A DNA stretch of 64,000 nucleotides from Luteitalea pratensis (GTDB lineage Bacteria > Acidobacteriota > Vicinamibacteria > Vicinamibacterales > Vicinamibacteraceae): contig NZ_CP015136.1 in assembly GCF_001618865.1 (NCBI RefSeq), positions 965,001 through 1,029,000 on the forward strand. The letters run 5' to 3'. Shown here piece by piece: positions 8,290 to 17,407 of this stretch. Position numbers and translations under genes: made by a program. Position 1 is the stretch's first letter; every line of letters starts with the position of its first letter. The notes under the pieces are model-generated. The model made no database searches. It was given only the letters and a program-made list of their open reading frames with translations, and had not been told where the DNA came from.

Positions 8290-10341
8290 ATGTTCCTGTT
8301 CATGGCGATCGCGGCGTGCTACGGCGTATTTCAACTCGCCGTGTTGGGTTCAGCGACCCGATCCGTGCGGATGGCCAACCTGTTGCTGGCCGTCACCCTG
8401 GGGCTGTACGGCTGCGGCACGGTCGCGGTCGTTCTCGAGGTCCTGTACACCCGAAGCGTCGCCGCCCTCACCCACACGCCGGTTGGCGTGGTCGTGCGTA
8501 CGGCCAGCTACACGGTCGATCCCGTCATCGAAGAAGTCGTGAAGGTGCTGCCGCTGCTCATACTCGTGCTGTTCCGGCGGATCCGTGCCCAGTGGGGTCT
8601 GACCGACTATCTGTTGTTGGGCGCCGGCACCGGATCCGGCTTCGCGCTCGTCGAGGCGACCATGCGATGGAGCCACGCGGCCAGCCGGGCCGTCGGCGAC
8701 CTGTTCCACGGATGGACGATCAGGGTCGGCCTGTTCGGCGTCGGCGCGCACATTCCCGGTCCGTTCGAGATCGCCGCGGCGTGGCTGCCCGCACCGGCCG
8801 GCGACGCTGTCACTTTCCTGCACACCGGCTCACAGACCACGAACCTGCACCTGGCGTGGAGCGCGGTGGCCGGGTTCGGCGTCGGCCTGCTGGTACGCGG
8901 ACACGGGAGGCAACGCTGGCTCGGCTTGCTGCCGTGGCTGTATGCCGCCTTGGACCACATGGCCTACAACCACGACGTGATCGTCGGCGGCCGGAGCGGA
9001 CTCTGGATGTCGTCCGCACCGGTACGGGCGGTCGAGCCGCTGCTGTGGCTGTTCCCTGTGGTGCTGCTCGCGGTCAGCGGCCGGCGGGACTGGCGGGAGA
9101 TCCGGGCCGCCAAAGCGGCGTCGCCGGACGTGCTGCTCCCGGCAGAGCGTGCCGGGGAGTCGAGCAGTGTCGTGCTCGGACGGTTCGCGACCGTCGGCCT
9201 GCCGTGGACGCCCTTCATCGCGTGGCGATTCGCTCTCGTGCGCCGGTCGTTGATGTACGCCCGGCTCCGCGATGACGCCGTCGCGGATCAACTGCACCCG
9301 CAGGTACGCTCAGTGCGGGAGCAGATCGAGCGGGCGAGCAATCCGGCGGTCTGGCGAGCACTGTCCGTGCGGTTCGCACAGGCGGCGTCGCTGCCGCCGC
9401 TCGAGACCTTGCTTCGCCTGTACTGGCACGTAGCGGTATCACTCGTCTTGCTCCTGCCGTCCGTGCTGTTCCTCATCGTGGGCGGGTTCCCGTCCACCTC
9501 GGGCATCCAGCGCCTGTTCGCCACGTCGGCCGTGTTCGGCATCCTGACGGTGTTCGCGATCGCCACCGTGACCATGGTGGCGTGGTGTCTGGTCTGCACC
9601 GTGCGCGCAATACCCGGCGCGTTTCGCGACGCCTACACAGATGCCGCGGTGCGCGAGTCATTCCGGACCGGGGTTGGAGCCGGTGCATTGGGCATCGGCG
9701 CGCTGTCACTGTCCCGCGTGTTGGCCGGGGCGGGAGCCAACACGTCCCTCATGTCCAACTTGCACATTCTCGACGCAATCAGTCGGATGACCAGCATTCT
9801 GGGGTTCGGTCTCACGGCTCTGTCACTGTTGGCGTTGTTCGCCGCGTTGCTGGGAGGCCCCGGCGGCGGCGGGATCCTGGTGGCGGCCATCGCCCGAATC
9901 GGCCTGCAGGACCTGCTGCAGATGGTCGCCATCAGCGGCATCGGCGCGCTGGGGGCGCTCGGCGCGATCCTCGCCATGGCGTCCGGGGGCGGCTCTGGCG
10001 GCGGGGACAGCGGCGATGGCGACGGTGAAGGCGAGGGCGAGGGGAAGGGCGACCAGGGCGCTATCGATGAGGTACTGAAGGACGCCACTCCAGGACGAAC
10101 CAGCAAGCCGGGGATGGGCGCTGACAAGTACTCGAAACCAGGCGGGCTGGACCAGGCGACGGCGGATTTCGACCAAATCGCTGGTAATAATCCGGTCACA
10201 GACTACGGCGGTGGTATCCGGAGCACGGAGCTACCCAATGGAACAACCGTCAGCGTGAGACCCGGAAGCACCCAGGGATCGCCGACGATTCAAATCAACT
10301 CCCCCACGGGCAACCCGATTAAAATTCGATATGTACCGTAG
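8290..10341 (+). CDS. PrsW-family membrane protease fused to a toxin-like C-terminal domain
   Basis: A 683-aa protein. Residues 1-300 are a multi-helix PrsW-type intramembrane metalloprotease with the family motifs: Glu81-Glu82-x-x-Lys85 (P-V-I-E-E-V-V-K), Glu122 in G-S-G-F-A-L-V-E, His187 in H-L-A-W, and His223 with Asn227 in D-H-M-A-Y-N-H. Residues 380-555 hold further membrane helices. A Gly/Asp/Glu-rich linker (about 558-585) leads to a soluble tail of about 95 residues ending in D-F-D-Q-I-A-G-N-N-P, E-L-P-N-G-T-T-V-S-V-R-P and I-K-I-R-Y-V-P. That tail resembles C-terminal toxin modules swapped among polymorphic toxins. Base composition becomes AT-richer over the tail. A small gene overlaps its stop region. 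The protease could release the toxin from the membrane; this is inference. Confidence 0.8.
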   Translation: MFLFMAIAACYGVFQLAVLGSATRSVRMANLLLAVTLGLYGCGTVAVVLEVLYTRSVAALTHTPVGVVVRTASYTVDPVIEEVVKVLPLLILVLFRRIRAQWGLTDYLLLGAGTGSGFALVEATMRWSHAASRAVGDLFHGWTIRVGLFGVGAHIPGPFEIAAAWLPAPAGDAVTFLHTGSQTTNLHLAWSAVAGFGVGLLVRGHGRQRWLGLLPWLYAALDHMAYNHDVIVGGRSGLWMSSAPVRAVEPLLWLFPVVLLAVSGRRDWREIRAAKAASPDVLLPAERAGESSSVVLGRFATVGLPWTPFIAWRFALVRRSLMYARLRDDAVADQLHPQVRSVREQIERASNPAVWRALSVRFAQAASLPPLETLLRLYWHVAVSLVLLLPSVLFLIVGGFPSTSGIQRLFATSAVFGILTVFAIATVTMVAWCLVCTVRAIPGAFRDAYTDAAVRESFRTGVGAGALGIGALSLSRVLAGAGANTSLMSNLHILDAISRMTSILGFGLTALSLLALFAALLGGPGGGGILVAAIARIGLQDLLQMVAISGIGALGALGAILAMASGGGSGGGDSGDGDGEGEGEGKGDQGAIDEVLKDATPGRTSKPGMGADKYSKPGGLDQATADFDQIAGNNPVTDYGGGIRSTELPNGTTVSVRPGSTQGSPTIQINSPTGNPIKIRYVP

Positions 10342-10348
10342 GAGCAGC

Positions 10349-10921
10349 ATGGTCGAGACTGGGATCATTGCAGTAACAGAACAGAAGGCGAGTGACGAAC
10401 TCGTCTCGAGACTGAAGACTTGTGTGAGTCGCGCCGAAACCGGCTCGCTAACGCTATTCAAACAGGCAGGCTGGATCGCAGTCCCATTGGAGAGTTCTTA
10501 TCACTTGAGCGATCCACAGAAGACATTGTTGACGGCTGCGATAGGAAGGTTTTGCACGCCTGAGATATGGGCAGTGACTCTAGAGGAACTCACTGGAGTG
10601 CCCAGGGCGTTCAAGGTGAGGCCGGACAGACATGGGCTGAATGCCTTCGACAAGGCGTGTGCGCACTTCAACGTGGCGTTGTTTGCCGGCGCGCCCGATT
10701 GGGTCGTTGTCTGTACGACCGATGACTACCTTGTTGTTGGTGGCCAGGTCGAGTTCGTCGACGCCGCTGTTGGAGGTATTGCCGAGGCTTTTGAGCGGTT
10801 TCGCAACTTCGCCACTGACCCGAGGCTGTCTCAGGGAGAGCGCGACAGTCTCCGGCGCGTCTTAGAGACGCTCGAGCATCGATTCCTCGGCGCTGCTGCC
10901 GGTGAGGCGATCCTCGTATAG
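10349..10921 (+). CDS. Probable immunity protein for the PrsW-toxin fusion
   Basis: A 190-aa soluble protein with no signal peptide or membrane helix, beginning 7 bp after the toxin stop. A GGAG at 10341-10344 overlaps that stop and favours ATG 10349 over an in-frame ATG at 10331. I do not recognise the family. Position (directly 3' of a toxin-like tail, same strand), small size, mixed alpha/beta look and lower GC than surrounding genes are what is expected of a cognate immunity gene. Direct evidence of neutralisation is absent, so the role is inferred from context. Confidence 0.6.
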   Translation: MVETGIIAVTEQKASDELVSRLKTCVSRAETGSLTLFKQAGWIAVPLESSYHLSDPQKTLLTAAIGRFCTPEIWAVTLEELTGVPRAFKVRPDRHGLNAFDKACAHFNVALFAGAPDWVVVCTTDDYLVVGGQVEFVDAAVGGIAEAFERFRNFATDPRLSQGERDSLRRVLETLEHRFLGAAAGEAILV

Positions 10922-11120
10922 GAAGTTTCTGCTCACTTTCGTGGTTTTCCGGCACGTTGTACGGCGGCCATGACGTGGTGACTGACACGTGCGGCTATAA
11001 GCGGTCGCTTGCGTCGATTCAGCGACGATCTACGGACGGTAAACCGATGGGACAACAACGCAACCGTGACGTCCTCTTAGGTGTAAGGTTCGGCTGCGTG
11101 GGAGCGTTCGAGAGGGAAGG

Positions 11121-11259
11121 ATGGGCGGGTTGCGCTGTCCCTGTTTTGTACCTGATACTCAGATTTCTATAGGATCTAGCGGTTTCTGGCGGTTCTGATC
11201 CGGCCTAAACCCTTGAGGGACGCGGGTTCGTCGGGAACGAATCCCACCCTCTCCGCCAA
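11121..11259 (+). repeat. Att-like repeat, left arm type A with tRNA-Ser-like core (copy 1)
   Basis: About 139 bp closely matching 42367-42504 (runs such as gtttctggcggtt and gatccggcctaaaccc are identical). It ends in the 3' half of a tRNA-Ser-like T arm plus acceptor and CCA at 11238-11258 (cgaatcccaccctctccgcc then a). It lies about 200 bp downstream of the toxin/immunity pair on the same strand. Confidence 0.8.
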
Positions 11260-11332
11260 TCCACACCTCCACCGTCCCGACGGTCTCGCCTACTTGGATG
11301 AACGCAATCTGAGGGCGAAACCTTACAGGCCT
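11260..11332 (+). repeat. Right arm type D next to att-like copy 1
   Basis: Starts just after the tRNA-like core. It shares strings such as cacctccaccgtcccg and gatgaacgcaatctgaggg with 38104-38165, and the string gcgaaaccttac with 34332-34406, so the same sequence follows different left arms. Confidence 0.7.
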
Positions 11333-11524
11333 CGCTTCGCAGTCAAGCAAGGCAACTCGCCTCAGCGACGACACTCGACCTGGGGGGCGTACACCATGGG
11401 GCATTCCCGAGGTCGATTCCCTTCAACACGTTTCGTCACCTGCTCTAACCATGATCGTCGTGCCTGCGATCCGCGGTGTCGATCCCTTACCCGGCTTTTC
11501 AACAGGCTCTCTTAGCCAGCGCCG

Positions 11525-12250
11525 TTACCGCCGGATGGGAATGCACCATAGCGCAAACGACTTCGACTTCGGTTCGGCAATTGTCACTGAGCCAACCTCA
11601 AGCACCGCTGTCCTGCACACCTCCATACTTTCCTGAGGCACCAAGAATGTGCTGGACAGCAAAAAGAAGTCGCCGCCTTTCGCGACAGTCAACGGCGATG
11701 TGGTGATTATGGTGCCAGCTTGGTCACTGATTTCCAGGCTCAGGCGGCCAGTCTCGGCAGACACCACCGAGTAGTAGCCCTGCAACCACATCGTCACGGT
11801 GCTTCCTGGCCTGAAGTCGCCCTGCTGTGCCTGACCAGCGTCGATGCGCAACGCATCCTCGGCTGTCACGACCAGCGTCGCTGCCGCTTCGCGACCACGA
11901 TACGACGCTGATACGGTCGCCTGTCCCGCCGACCGCCCGTTGGCAACGCCGAGCGCATCTACTGCGACTACTTCAGGACGGGTCGACGACCACGTCGCAT
12001 CGAACGACACGACAGGCGTCTGGCCTGAGCGCAGACGGGCGACAGCAACACACGGGCCCTTCTGCCCAATCAGCAGCGAGACTGGACAGGACACCTCGAT
12101 CGCCTGGACGTCTGAGCCGCCAGTCGTCACCGCACCACTCGGCGACGTCGGCACTGCTCCTCCGCACGATGTCACGCCGAACGTGGCAATCACAGCGAGG
12201 CACCATAGATGTCGACGCTGACATCGCGTCACCCGAGCTTGCTTGTTCAT
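11525..12250 (-). CDS. Lipoprotein with bacterial Ig-like (BIG2) domain
   Basis: A 241-aa putative lipoprotein: a basic start (K-Q-A-R-V-T-R-C-Q-R-R-H), a hydrophobic core, and a lipobox-like G-V-T-S-C at about residues 25-29. Residues 55-130 form a BIG2 type Ig-like fold (F-D-A-T-W-S-S-T-R-P-E-V-V-A-V-D, then G-x-A-T-V-S-A-S-Y). The C-terminal 100 residues are beta-rich with two cysteines. It is likely exposed on the outer membrane or in the periplasm; partner unknown. No neighbour on the same strand within 100 bp. Confidence 0.7.
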   Translation of the reverse strand: MNKQARVTRCQRRHLWCLAVIATFGVTSCGGAVPTSPSGAVTTGGSDVQAIEVSCPVSLLIGQKGPCVAVARLRSGQTPVVSFDATWSSTRPEVVAVDALGVANGRSAGQATVSASYRGREAAATLVVTAEDALRIDAGQAQQGDFRPGSTVTMWLQGYYSVVSAETGRLSLEISDQAGTIITTSPLTVAKGGDFFLLSSTFLVPQESMEVCRTAVLEVGSVTIAEPKSKSFALWCIPIRR

Positions 12251-12352
12251 TGCATCGGAGTCTTGAACCGTTGTCTGTCTAACGTGCCGCTTCGGCCGCG
12301 GCGGCTCCGGATCGCATCGACCGCCGACGGCTGCACGCGGATGTTCGACCGC

Positions 12353-12919
12353 TCACCATTTGGGCCCTCGACGTTTTACGATGGGTTGCCATTTCTCGCG
12401 CCAGGCGCCGTACGTGGCGGATACGTGCATCAAGTCAGCGTCCTTTGCCGAGGTCGTCAGCATGATGGTCCGAGCGGGCGGCGTTGGATCGAGTTGGGTA
12501 GCGTGAATCAACCCGCCGATCACTCGCGCTGGCCCCAGGGTGCCATCGAACTTGAGCAGATCGCGCGACGGCTCCGGAGTCGTCGAAGTGGGCCCGGCAA
12601 CGATGCCTATCGTTAACTTCGCGGAGAATCTCAAAGCTCCGGTGTTCGGATTGTGGGTCACGTCCTGCAGTTCACCGATCGGCGTATCGCCAGCGAGACC
12701 TTGGGCCGACTCAAACAAGCCCAAGATGCAGTGTCCCGAGCGCCAGACCAACACGGCCTCCCCGTAGGCGTGTTCTACCGTGTAGCGCATGTTCGAAAAT
12801 GCGCCGATCTCGGAAATCGGCGCGGTCGTTGCAATCGATGCGCAGGCGTTGGACTGCGATGCCCCTTGCAAGGAGACGGCGACCAAGAGCGCAACTGTGG
12901 CGAGCGTGCTCCTTGTCAT
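12353..12919 (-). CDS. Hypothetical exported protein
   Basis: A 188-aa protein. The start at 12919 is chosen because GGAGG lies 6-7 bp upstream and a typical signal peptide follows (T-R-S-T-L-A-T-V-A-L-L-V-A-V-S-L-Q-G-A); the open frame extends 54 codons further upstream without a ribosome site. The mature part has two or three cysteines (N-A-C-A-S, H-C-I-L) and no domain I recognise. Its stop lies about 100 bp from the start of the BIG2 lipoprotein, so the two could be cotranscribed. Confidence 0.6.
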   Translation of the reverse strand: MTRSTLATVALLVAVSLQGASQSNACASIATTAPISEIGAFSNMRYTVEHAYGEAVLVWRSGHCILGLFESAQGLAGDTPIGELQDVTHNPNTGALRFSAKLTIGIVAGPTSTTPEPSRDLLKFDGTLGPARVIGGLIHATQLDPTPPARTIMLTTSAKDADLMHVSATYGAWREKWQPIVKRRGPKW

Positions 12920-13079
12920 CACAGCCCTCCGCCGCTTCAGTCGGTCTGACGTCGTGGCGCTCAGCTCCGCGAGCGGCGAATCAGCAACTCGGTCCGGAAC
13001 CGAGTTCGATGTTGGCACAACATCGGCGCCGCTCGTTGGCTGCAGCAGCTGTTGGGCTGCTGCCGGTACGGTCTTGGGC

Positions 13080-13140
13080 ATCTGCTGGCGGCCGTCGGCG
13101 TCTACAGCGTCATGTCGTACACGGTCCGAGCGCCTCTCGG
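13080..13140 (+). pseudogene. Fragment of an FtsX/MacB-type ABC permease
   Basis: A short plus-strand frame reads L-L-A-A-V-G-V-Y-S-V-M-S-Y-T-V, closely like the penultimate membrane helix of MacB-type permeases (usually L-L-A-A-x-G-L-Y-G-V-x-S-Y-x-V). Nothing before or after in any frame continues the family, so this is at most a relic. Confidence 0.35.
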
Positions 13141-13494
13141 ACCCTCGCCGAAACGCTGCGTCCTTGCTGCGCTGGAGGATGGTTGGGACGCGTACCTGCG
13201 TCGCCGCGAGACATCGACATCATTGATTCATAATTAACCGCACGACAGCCGCACTTGAAGAGAGGAACTGGAAGAGGCGCTGGGGGCTCAAGCACCTGAC
13301 CGCGTTGCGCCACGGTGCCCCAAGGACCCTGGCCAGAACTCGCCTTCTGAGGGTGGGACCGGTGCGAGGTCACGTGCGCCAACGCTCGATCTGCTCGAAC
13401 TTATTCAACACAGCGAAATCACGGATGTAGGCGAGCAGAGCTGCGTCGGCATCCGATGCGCCTGTCGCTCAAGGTGCCCGTAAGGTTCGGGTGA
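13141..13494. other. Intergenic stretch with a possible gene relic
   Basis: No intact gene. On the minus strand at about 13375-13440 the frame reads L-L-A-Y-I-R-D-F-A-V-L-N-K-F-E-Q-I-E-R-W then stops; it looks like the C-terminus of a lost gene, family unknown. Confidence 0.3.
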
Positions 13495-13690
13495 CGGTTT
13501 CTGGCGGTTCCGATCCGGCCTAAACCGTTGAGGGACGCGGGTTCGTCGGGAACGAATCCCACCCTCTCCGCCAAATTATCTCGTTTAGGATCAATAACTT
13601 AGCATTGAAGGCCGGCCTTCCGGGTGCAACGATTCTGATTTTCGCGACAATCTTCGCCTCGGAGATCAGCGAAATCATTCGACTTTGAGC
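13495..13690 (+). repeat. Att-like repeat, left arm A, core and right arm C (copy 2)
   Basis: The left arm (from 13495) repeats the last 60 bp of type A, including ggcggttccgatccggcc. The tRNA-Ser-like core is intact at 13553-13573. The right arm, unlike copy 1, contains gatcaataacttagc and gggtgcaacg, shared with 18303-18450 and 32079-32225. The string TCAATAACTTA near a tRNA 3' end recalls attachment sites of P4-like integrases, from memory. Confidence 0.75.
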
Positions 13691-13831
13691 GACGCGGGTT
13701 CTCGACATAGCCACCGGGTTCCAGTGGAACCCCTGGCGCCAATCGTGGACGTCCGCACGCGCCCGGCGCTGCCCCCGGGCAGTGCGACTCGGCGAGCGGG
13801 TCTCGCTCTGACGGGCCCGTCTCAACGGCCA

Positions 13832-16711
13832 TCAATGGCCGGTTCGCGCCCGCCCGTCAACGACGACGGTCACCGTCGAAGGCGGAACGCCGACCGAAGC
13901 GGCTCGCAGCAAGAAACGGCTGCCGCTGGCGCTCACGGCGTAACTCGCTACGAATGGCGCCAGCACTTCCGGCGAGCGGGTGGCGAAGAGCGGAGTCTGT
14001 GCGCCGTGCTCGAACCGCGAGCCGCTATTCACCGCGACGGCCATCATCGTGCCGTCCGCAGCGACATAGAAGAGCTCACGGCCATCCTGCCGCCACGTGG
14101 GCTGGGAGCCGCCGCGCGATGACACCAGCACCTTACCGGTCCCGTCCTGAAACGATTGCACGTAGACCTCGTACCGGCCCGATTCGTCCGAGGCGTACGC
14201 GACCCAGCGGCCGTTGGACGAGAGCCGCGCCTGTATCTGATTCTGAGGCGCCACGACCACGGGACGCCAGCGCGAGTCCGCCAGACGCACGGCGAACACG
14301 TCCCAGGCCATGCCGCCCGGAGCCGTGTAGAGCACCCACTCGCTATCGGGCGACCAGCTGGTCGGGAACATGTTCGTCTGGGACATCGACGGGACAATCG
14401 CGATGTCGCCGCCATTGCCGGCCACGGTCGTGCGATAGAGACGCGCCGCGCCATCTTCAATCGAGCTGAAGACCACCTGACGGCCGTCCGGCGCCCACAC
14501 GCCGAAATGGGCGGCGCCCGGAGCGAGCGTCACGCGGGACCGGTCGCCACTCCGCAGATCGATCATCGACAAGGCATCCTGCTGTGGCGAAGTCCGCTCA
14601 GTGACCAGGGCGCGTGCTCCATCGGGGGAGAGATCCAATGCGGTGTACTGACCTGACGGCAGGACGTGTTGGAGCACACGGCCAGCACGATCGACCAGAT
14701 CGAGATCGAAGGTCGGTCGGCCGTCGCCCGTCCAATAGGCGATCGTATCGGCGGCGGCCGACACCGGCAGCCACGCCGGTCCCCGGAGCGCGACAACGCG
14801 GTCGGGCAGCGCGATGGGCTGCCCGGAGAGCGTGGCGGAGGTCGGATCGAAGGGTTGGGCGGTCAGATTCCCGTCGCGTTCGAATAGCAGCCGGCCGGCT
14901 GCGTAAATCGGCCGCGCGGCCGAGGCGACTACGAACCGATGCCCCGGCGCGTCGAGCGAACCGACATAGGCGCCGTTGCGCGCCCGGTCGCGGCATCGCA
15001 TGTAGAACAGAAAATGGCGGCCGTCAGGGAGGAATTGCGGCCAGCGCTGTGCAAGCTCGCCCGCCGAGTCGTCAACTGCGGTCGCCGCGCTGGCTGGCCC
15101 ACCGTTCTCGGAGATGCGAAGCAGCGTCCGCCCGGGCCCGCTGAACAGCATCGTTCCGTGCGGGCTCCAGTCGCCGCCAGGGACGTCCTGGGCGGCATCG
15201 GCGAGCTCCTGTACCAAGCCGCTTTGAAGCGACACCCTTTTCAGTTTGCGATCGGCGAAGAACCCGATCGCCGATCCGTCCGGCGACCAGAACGGCCCAG
15301 TGGCGTGATCGGTTCCGGCGAGCGTGCGGCCACTGGTCGAGTCGAGCGGCCTGATCCAGAGACGCGACACCCGCGCCGCGTCGGCGACCACCAGCACCAT
15401 CTGGCGCGCGTCCGGCGACAACGCGAATTGCGGCGCGCCGGACACGTCGAACGGCGCCAGCGTCATGCCCTCGGGCGCGATGATCGACAGCCGCACGGGC
15501 GTCACGGTGGAGGCGGGCGCACGACTATTGCGGGTCGTGGTGAACACCGCGACCGCCAACGCAGTGGCAGCGATCACCCACGGGACGGACCTCAACACCC
15601 GCGAACGAGACGATGTCAGGTCGTGAGTGTCGGTTTGAAGTTCGGGCTCTGCCAGATCGACGATCGCATCACCGATATCACGCAGCCGCTTCGCCGGATC
15701 CTTCTGGAGGCAGTGCCGCATCACCCGAACCATCGAGCGCGGCGTGGTGACCGGCAGGAGCCCCCAGTCCGGCTCGCGCTCCAGGACCGCGGCCACCGTC
15801 TCAGCGAAACTGCCGCGTGTGAAGACGGCGCGTCCCGTCAACATCTCGAACAAGAGGCAGCCAAACGCCCAGATATCCGCTCTGGTGTCCACTGGCTCTC
15901 CGCGGGCCTGCTCGGGGCTCATGTAGCCGCCCGTCCCCACCACTGCGCCCTGACGGGTGTCGTCAGCCGGGCGCGCCGAAGATGACGCTGCGCTCGCGCG
16001 CGGCTTGACCAGCTTGGCCAGGCCGAAGTCGAGGACCTTCGCGCCGCTGCCCGTCAGCATCACGTTCGCGGGCTTGAGATCGCGGTGCACCACGCCCTGG
16101 CTGTGCGCGGCGTCGAGCGCCTGGATGATCTCGGTGGCGTATCGGCGTGTGGCCTCGAGTGGCATCGGGCCGCGGCGCAGCCGATCGGCGAGCGTCCCTC
16201 CTTCCAGGTACTCCATCACCAGATAGTCGATGCGGCCGCCGTGCTCGACGTCGAACAGCGTACAGATGTGGGGATGGCTGAGTGACGCGATCGTCCGCGC
16301 TTCGCGCTGAAACCGCGACCGAGACGACGGGTCAGGGGCCAGATCCGGCGCGAGCACCTTGAGCGCGACGGTCCGGCTCAATCGTGAGTCTACGGCTTTG
16401 TAGACCTGCCCCATGCTGCCGCGGCCGATGAGCTCGACGAGGTCGTAGGCGCCCAGGCGGGAACCCGGCGCGAGGTCAGCGTCCGAGGCACTGAGCTCGT
16501 GGAGCGAGGCCGTGGTCAGTCCCGCCATGGCATCTGCTGCAACAAAGTCGCCGGCGGCGTCGTGAGCGCCGAGCAGTGACTCGACTTCCCTGCGCAACGC
16601 GGCGTCGTTGCCGCACGCGTCGGCCACGAACGTTCCTCGCACGGCGGGCGTCTGCTCCAGTGCGGCGTGGAACACAGCCTTTACACGCGACCAGTCGGGA
16701 GTGTCGCTCAC
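13832..16711 (-). CDS. Serine/threonine protein kinase with TolB-like propeller
   Basis: A 959-aa membrane-anchored kinase. The start is GTG 16711, overlapping the sigma-factor stop in GTGA; the longer frame upstream is antisense-like sequence over the sigma gene. Residues 1-80 are the short N-terminal region common in these kinases; 88-355 are a Hanks-type kinase with G-R-G-S-M-G loop, Lys118, H-R-D with Asp211, D-F-G with Asp228 and an S-P-E-Q-A activation segment. One membrane helix follows (V-P-W-V-I-A-A-T-A-L-A-V-A-V-F, about 382-400), then a periplasmic PD40/WD40 propeller (S-P-D-G, W-S-P-D-G and L-S-P-D repeats). It probably couples an envelope signal to phosphorylation and to the cotranscribed sigma factor. 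Confidence 0.93.
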   Translation of the reverse strand: MSDTPDWSRVKAVFHAALEQTPAVRGTFVADACGNDAALRREVESLLGAHDAAGDFVAADAMAGLTTASLHELSASDADLAPGSRLGAYDLVELIGRGSMGQVYKAVDSRLSRTVALKVLAPDLAPDPSSRSRFQREARTIASLSHPHICTLFDVEHGGRIDYLVMEYLEGGTLADRLRRGPMPLEATRRYATEIIQALDAAHSQGVVHRDLKPANVMLTGSGAKVLDFGLAKLVKPRASAASSSARPADDTRQGAVVGTGGYMSPEQARGEPVDTRADIWAFGCLLFEMLTGRAVFTRGSFAETVAAVLEREPDWGLLPVTTPRSMVRVMRHCLQKDPAKRLRDIGDAIVDLAEPELQTDTHDLTSSRSRVLRSVPWVIAATALAVAVFTTTRNSRAPASTVTPVRLSIIAPEGMTLAPFDVSGAPQFALSPDARQMVLVVADAARVSRLWIRPLDSTSGRTLAGTDHATGPFWSPDGSAIGFFADRKLKRVSLQSGLVQELADAAQDVPGGDWSPHGTMLFSGPGRTLLRISENGGPASAATAVDDSAGELAQRWPQFLPDGRHFLFYMRCRDRARNGAYVGSLDAPGHRFVVASAARPIYAAGRLLFERDGNLTAQPFDPTSATLSGQPIALPDRVVALRGPAWLPVSAAADTIAYWTGDGRPTFDLDLVDRAGRVLQHVLPSGQYTALDLSPDGARALVTERTSPQQDALSMIDLRSGDRSRVTLAPGAAHFGVWAPDGRQVVFSSIEDGAARLYRTTVAGNGGDIAIVPSMSQTNMFPTSWSPDSEWVLYTAPGGMAWDVFAVRLADSRWRPVVVAPQNQIQARLSSNGRWVAYASDESGRYEVYVQSFQDGTGKVLVSSRGGSQPTWRQDGRELFYVAADGTMMAVAVNSGSRFEHGAQTPLFATRSPEVLAPFVASYAVSASGSRFLLRAASVGVPPSTVTVVVDGRARTGH

Positions 16712-17289
16712 CGGACGTCTCCCCCCGTCGTCAGCCGGCGGTACAGCCAAGCGCGTGCCATCTGCCATTCGCGCGTGATCGACGACCGCGACACTGCGAG
16801 CGCAGTGGCGATCTCGTCCTCTGACATTCCTGCAAAATATCGTAGCTCCACGATGTGCGCCTGCCGCTCGTCGAGCCGCTCGAGCTCCTCGAGCGCGGCG
16901 TGGAGCGCCAGCACATCGCAGGGCACCGGCGCCACGCGCCCGACTTCGTCGTCCAGGGCGACACGAAGGCCATGGTCCGGACGCTTGATCGCCAGCCGCC
17001 GGCGGGCGTGATCGACCAGCACGCGACGCATCATGCGGGCGGCGATCGCCAGGAAGTGAGCGCGGCTCTGCCAATCGACCCGCTGCTGATCGACCAGCCG
17101 CAGGTAGGTTTCGTGAATCAGGGCGGTCGGCTGCAGCGTGTGGTCACGCCGTTCGCGCCGCAGGCAGGCCGCCGCCCGGGCCCTGAGATCCCGATGCACG
17201 AGCGCGAACAGGTCGTCCCTCGCCTGAATGTCGCCGCGTCCCCAGGCCTGCAGCAGGAGGGTCCCGGCGCCGGGGTTGGGACCCGTCAC
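16708..17289 (-). CDS. ECF-like sigma factor of the Ser/Thr-kinase-linked type
   Basis: A 193-aa sigma-70-family factor starting at GTG. Region 2 includes H-T-L-Q-P-T-A-L-I-H-E-T-Y-L-R-L and F-L-A-I-A-A-R-M-M-R-R-V-L-V-D-H-A-R, a pattern diagnostic of the ECF class that sits beside kinases in Acidobacteriota and Planctomycetes. Region 4 is at about 130-185 (L-R-Y-F-A-G-M-S-E-D-E-I-A and V-S-R-S-S-I-T-R-E-W). There is no zf-HC2 anti-sigma gene; the overlapping kinase gene suggests control by phosphorylation instead. The two genes form an operon reading away from 17.4 kb. Confidence 0.92.
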   Translation of the reverse strand: MTGPNPGAGTLLLQAWGRGDIQARDDLFALVHRDLRARAAACLRRERRDHTLQPTALIHETYLRLVDQQRVDWQSRAHFLAIAARMMRRVLVDHARRRLAIKRPDHGLRVALDDEVGRVAPVPCDVLALHAALEELERLDERQAHIVELRYFAGMSEDEIATALAVSRSSITREWQMARAWLYRRLTTGGDVR

Positions 17290-17407
17290 GTGGTCATCTC
17301 GGCAGGACTATGTCGTCGGGAGGCAGGCCAAGTCAAACCGGTGGAGGCGCGGCACTCCTGACGCAGTTTTCTCGCGCCCTGCGCGTCATCAGGCGGAGGT
17401 AGACACG

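Noticed and set aside
16712-17074. N-terminal extension of the Ser/Thr kinase frame by 121 codons
   Set aside because: It lies over the sigma-factor gene in another frame, is Arg/Ala-rich, and the GTGA overlap gives a natural start at 16711.
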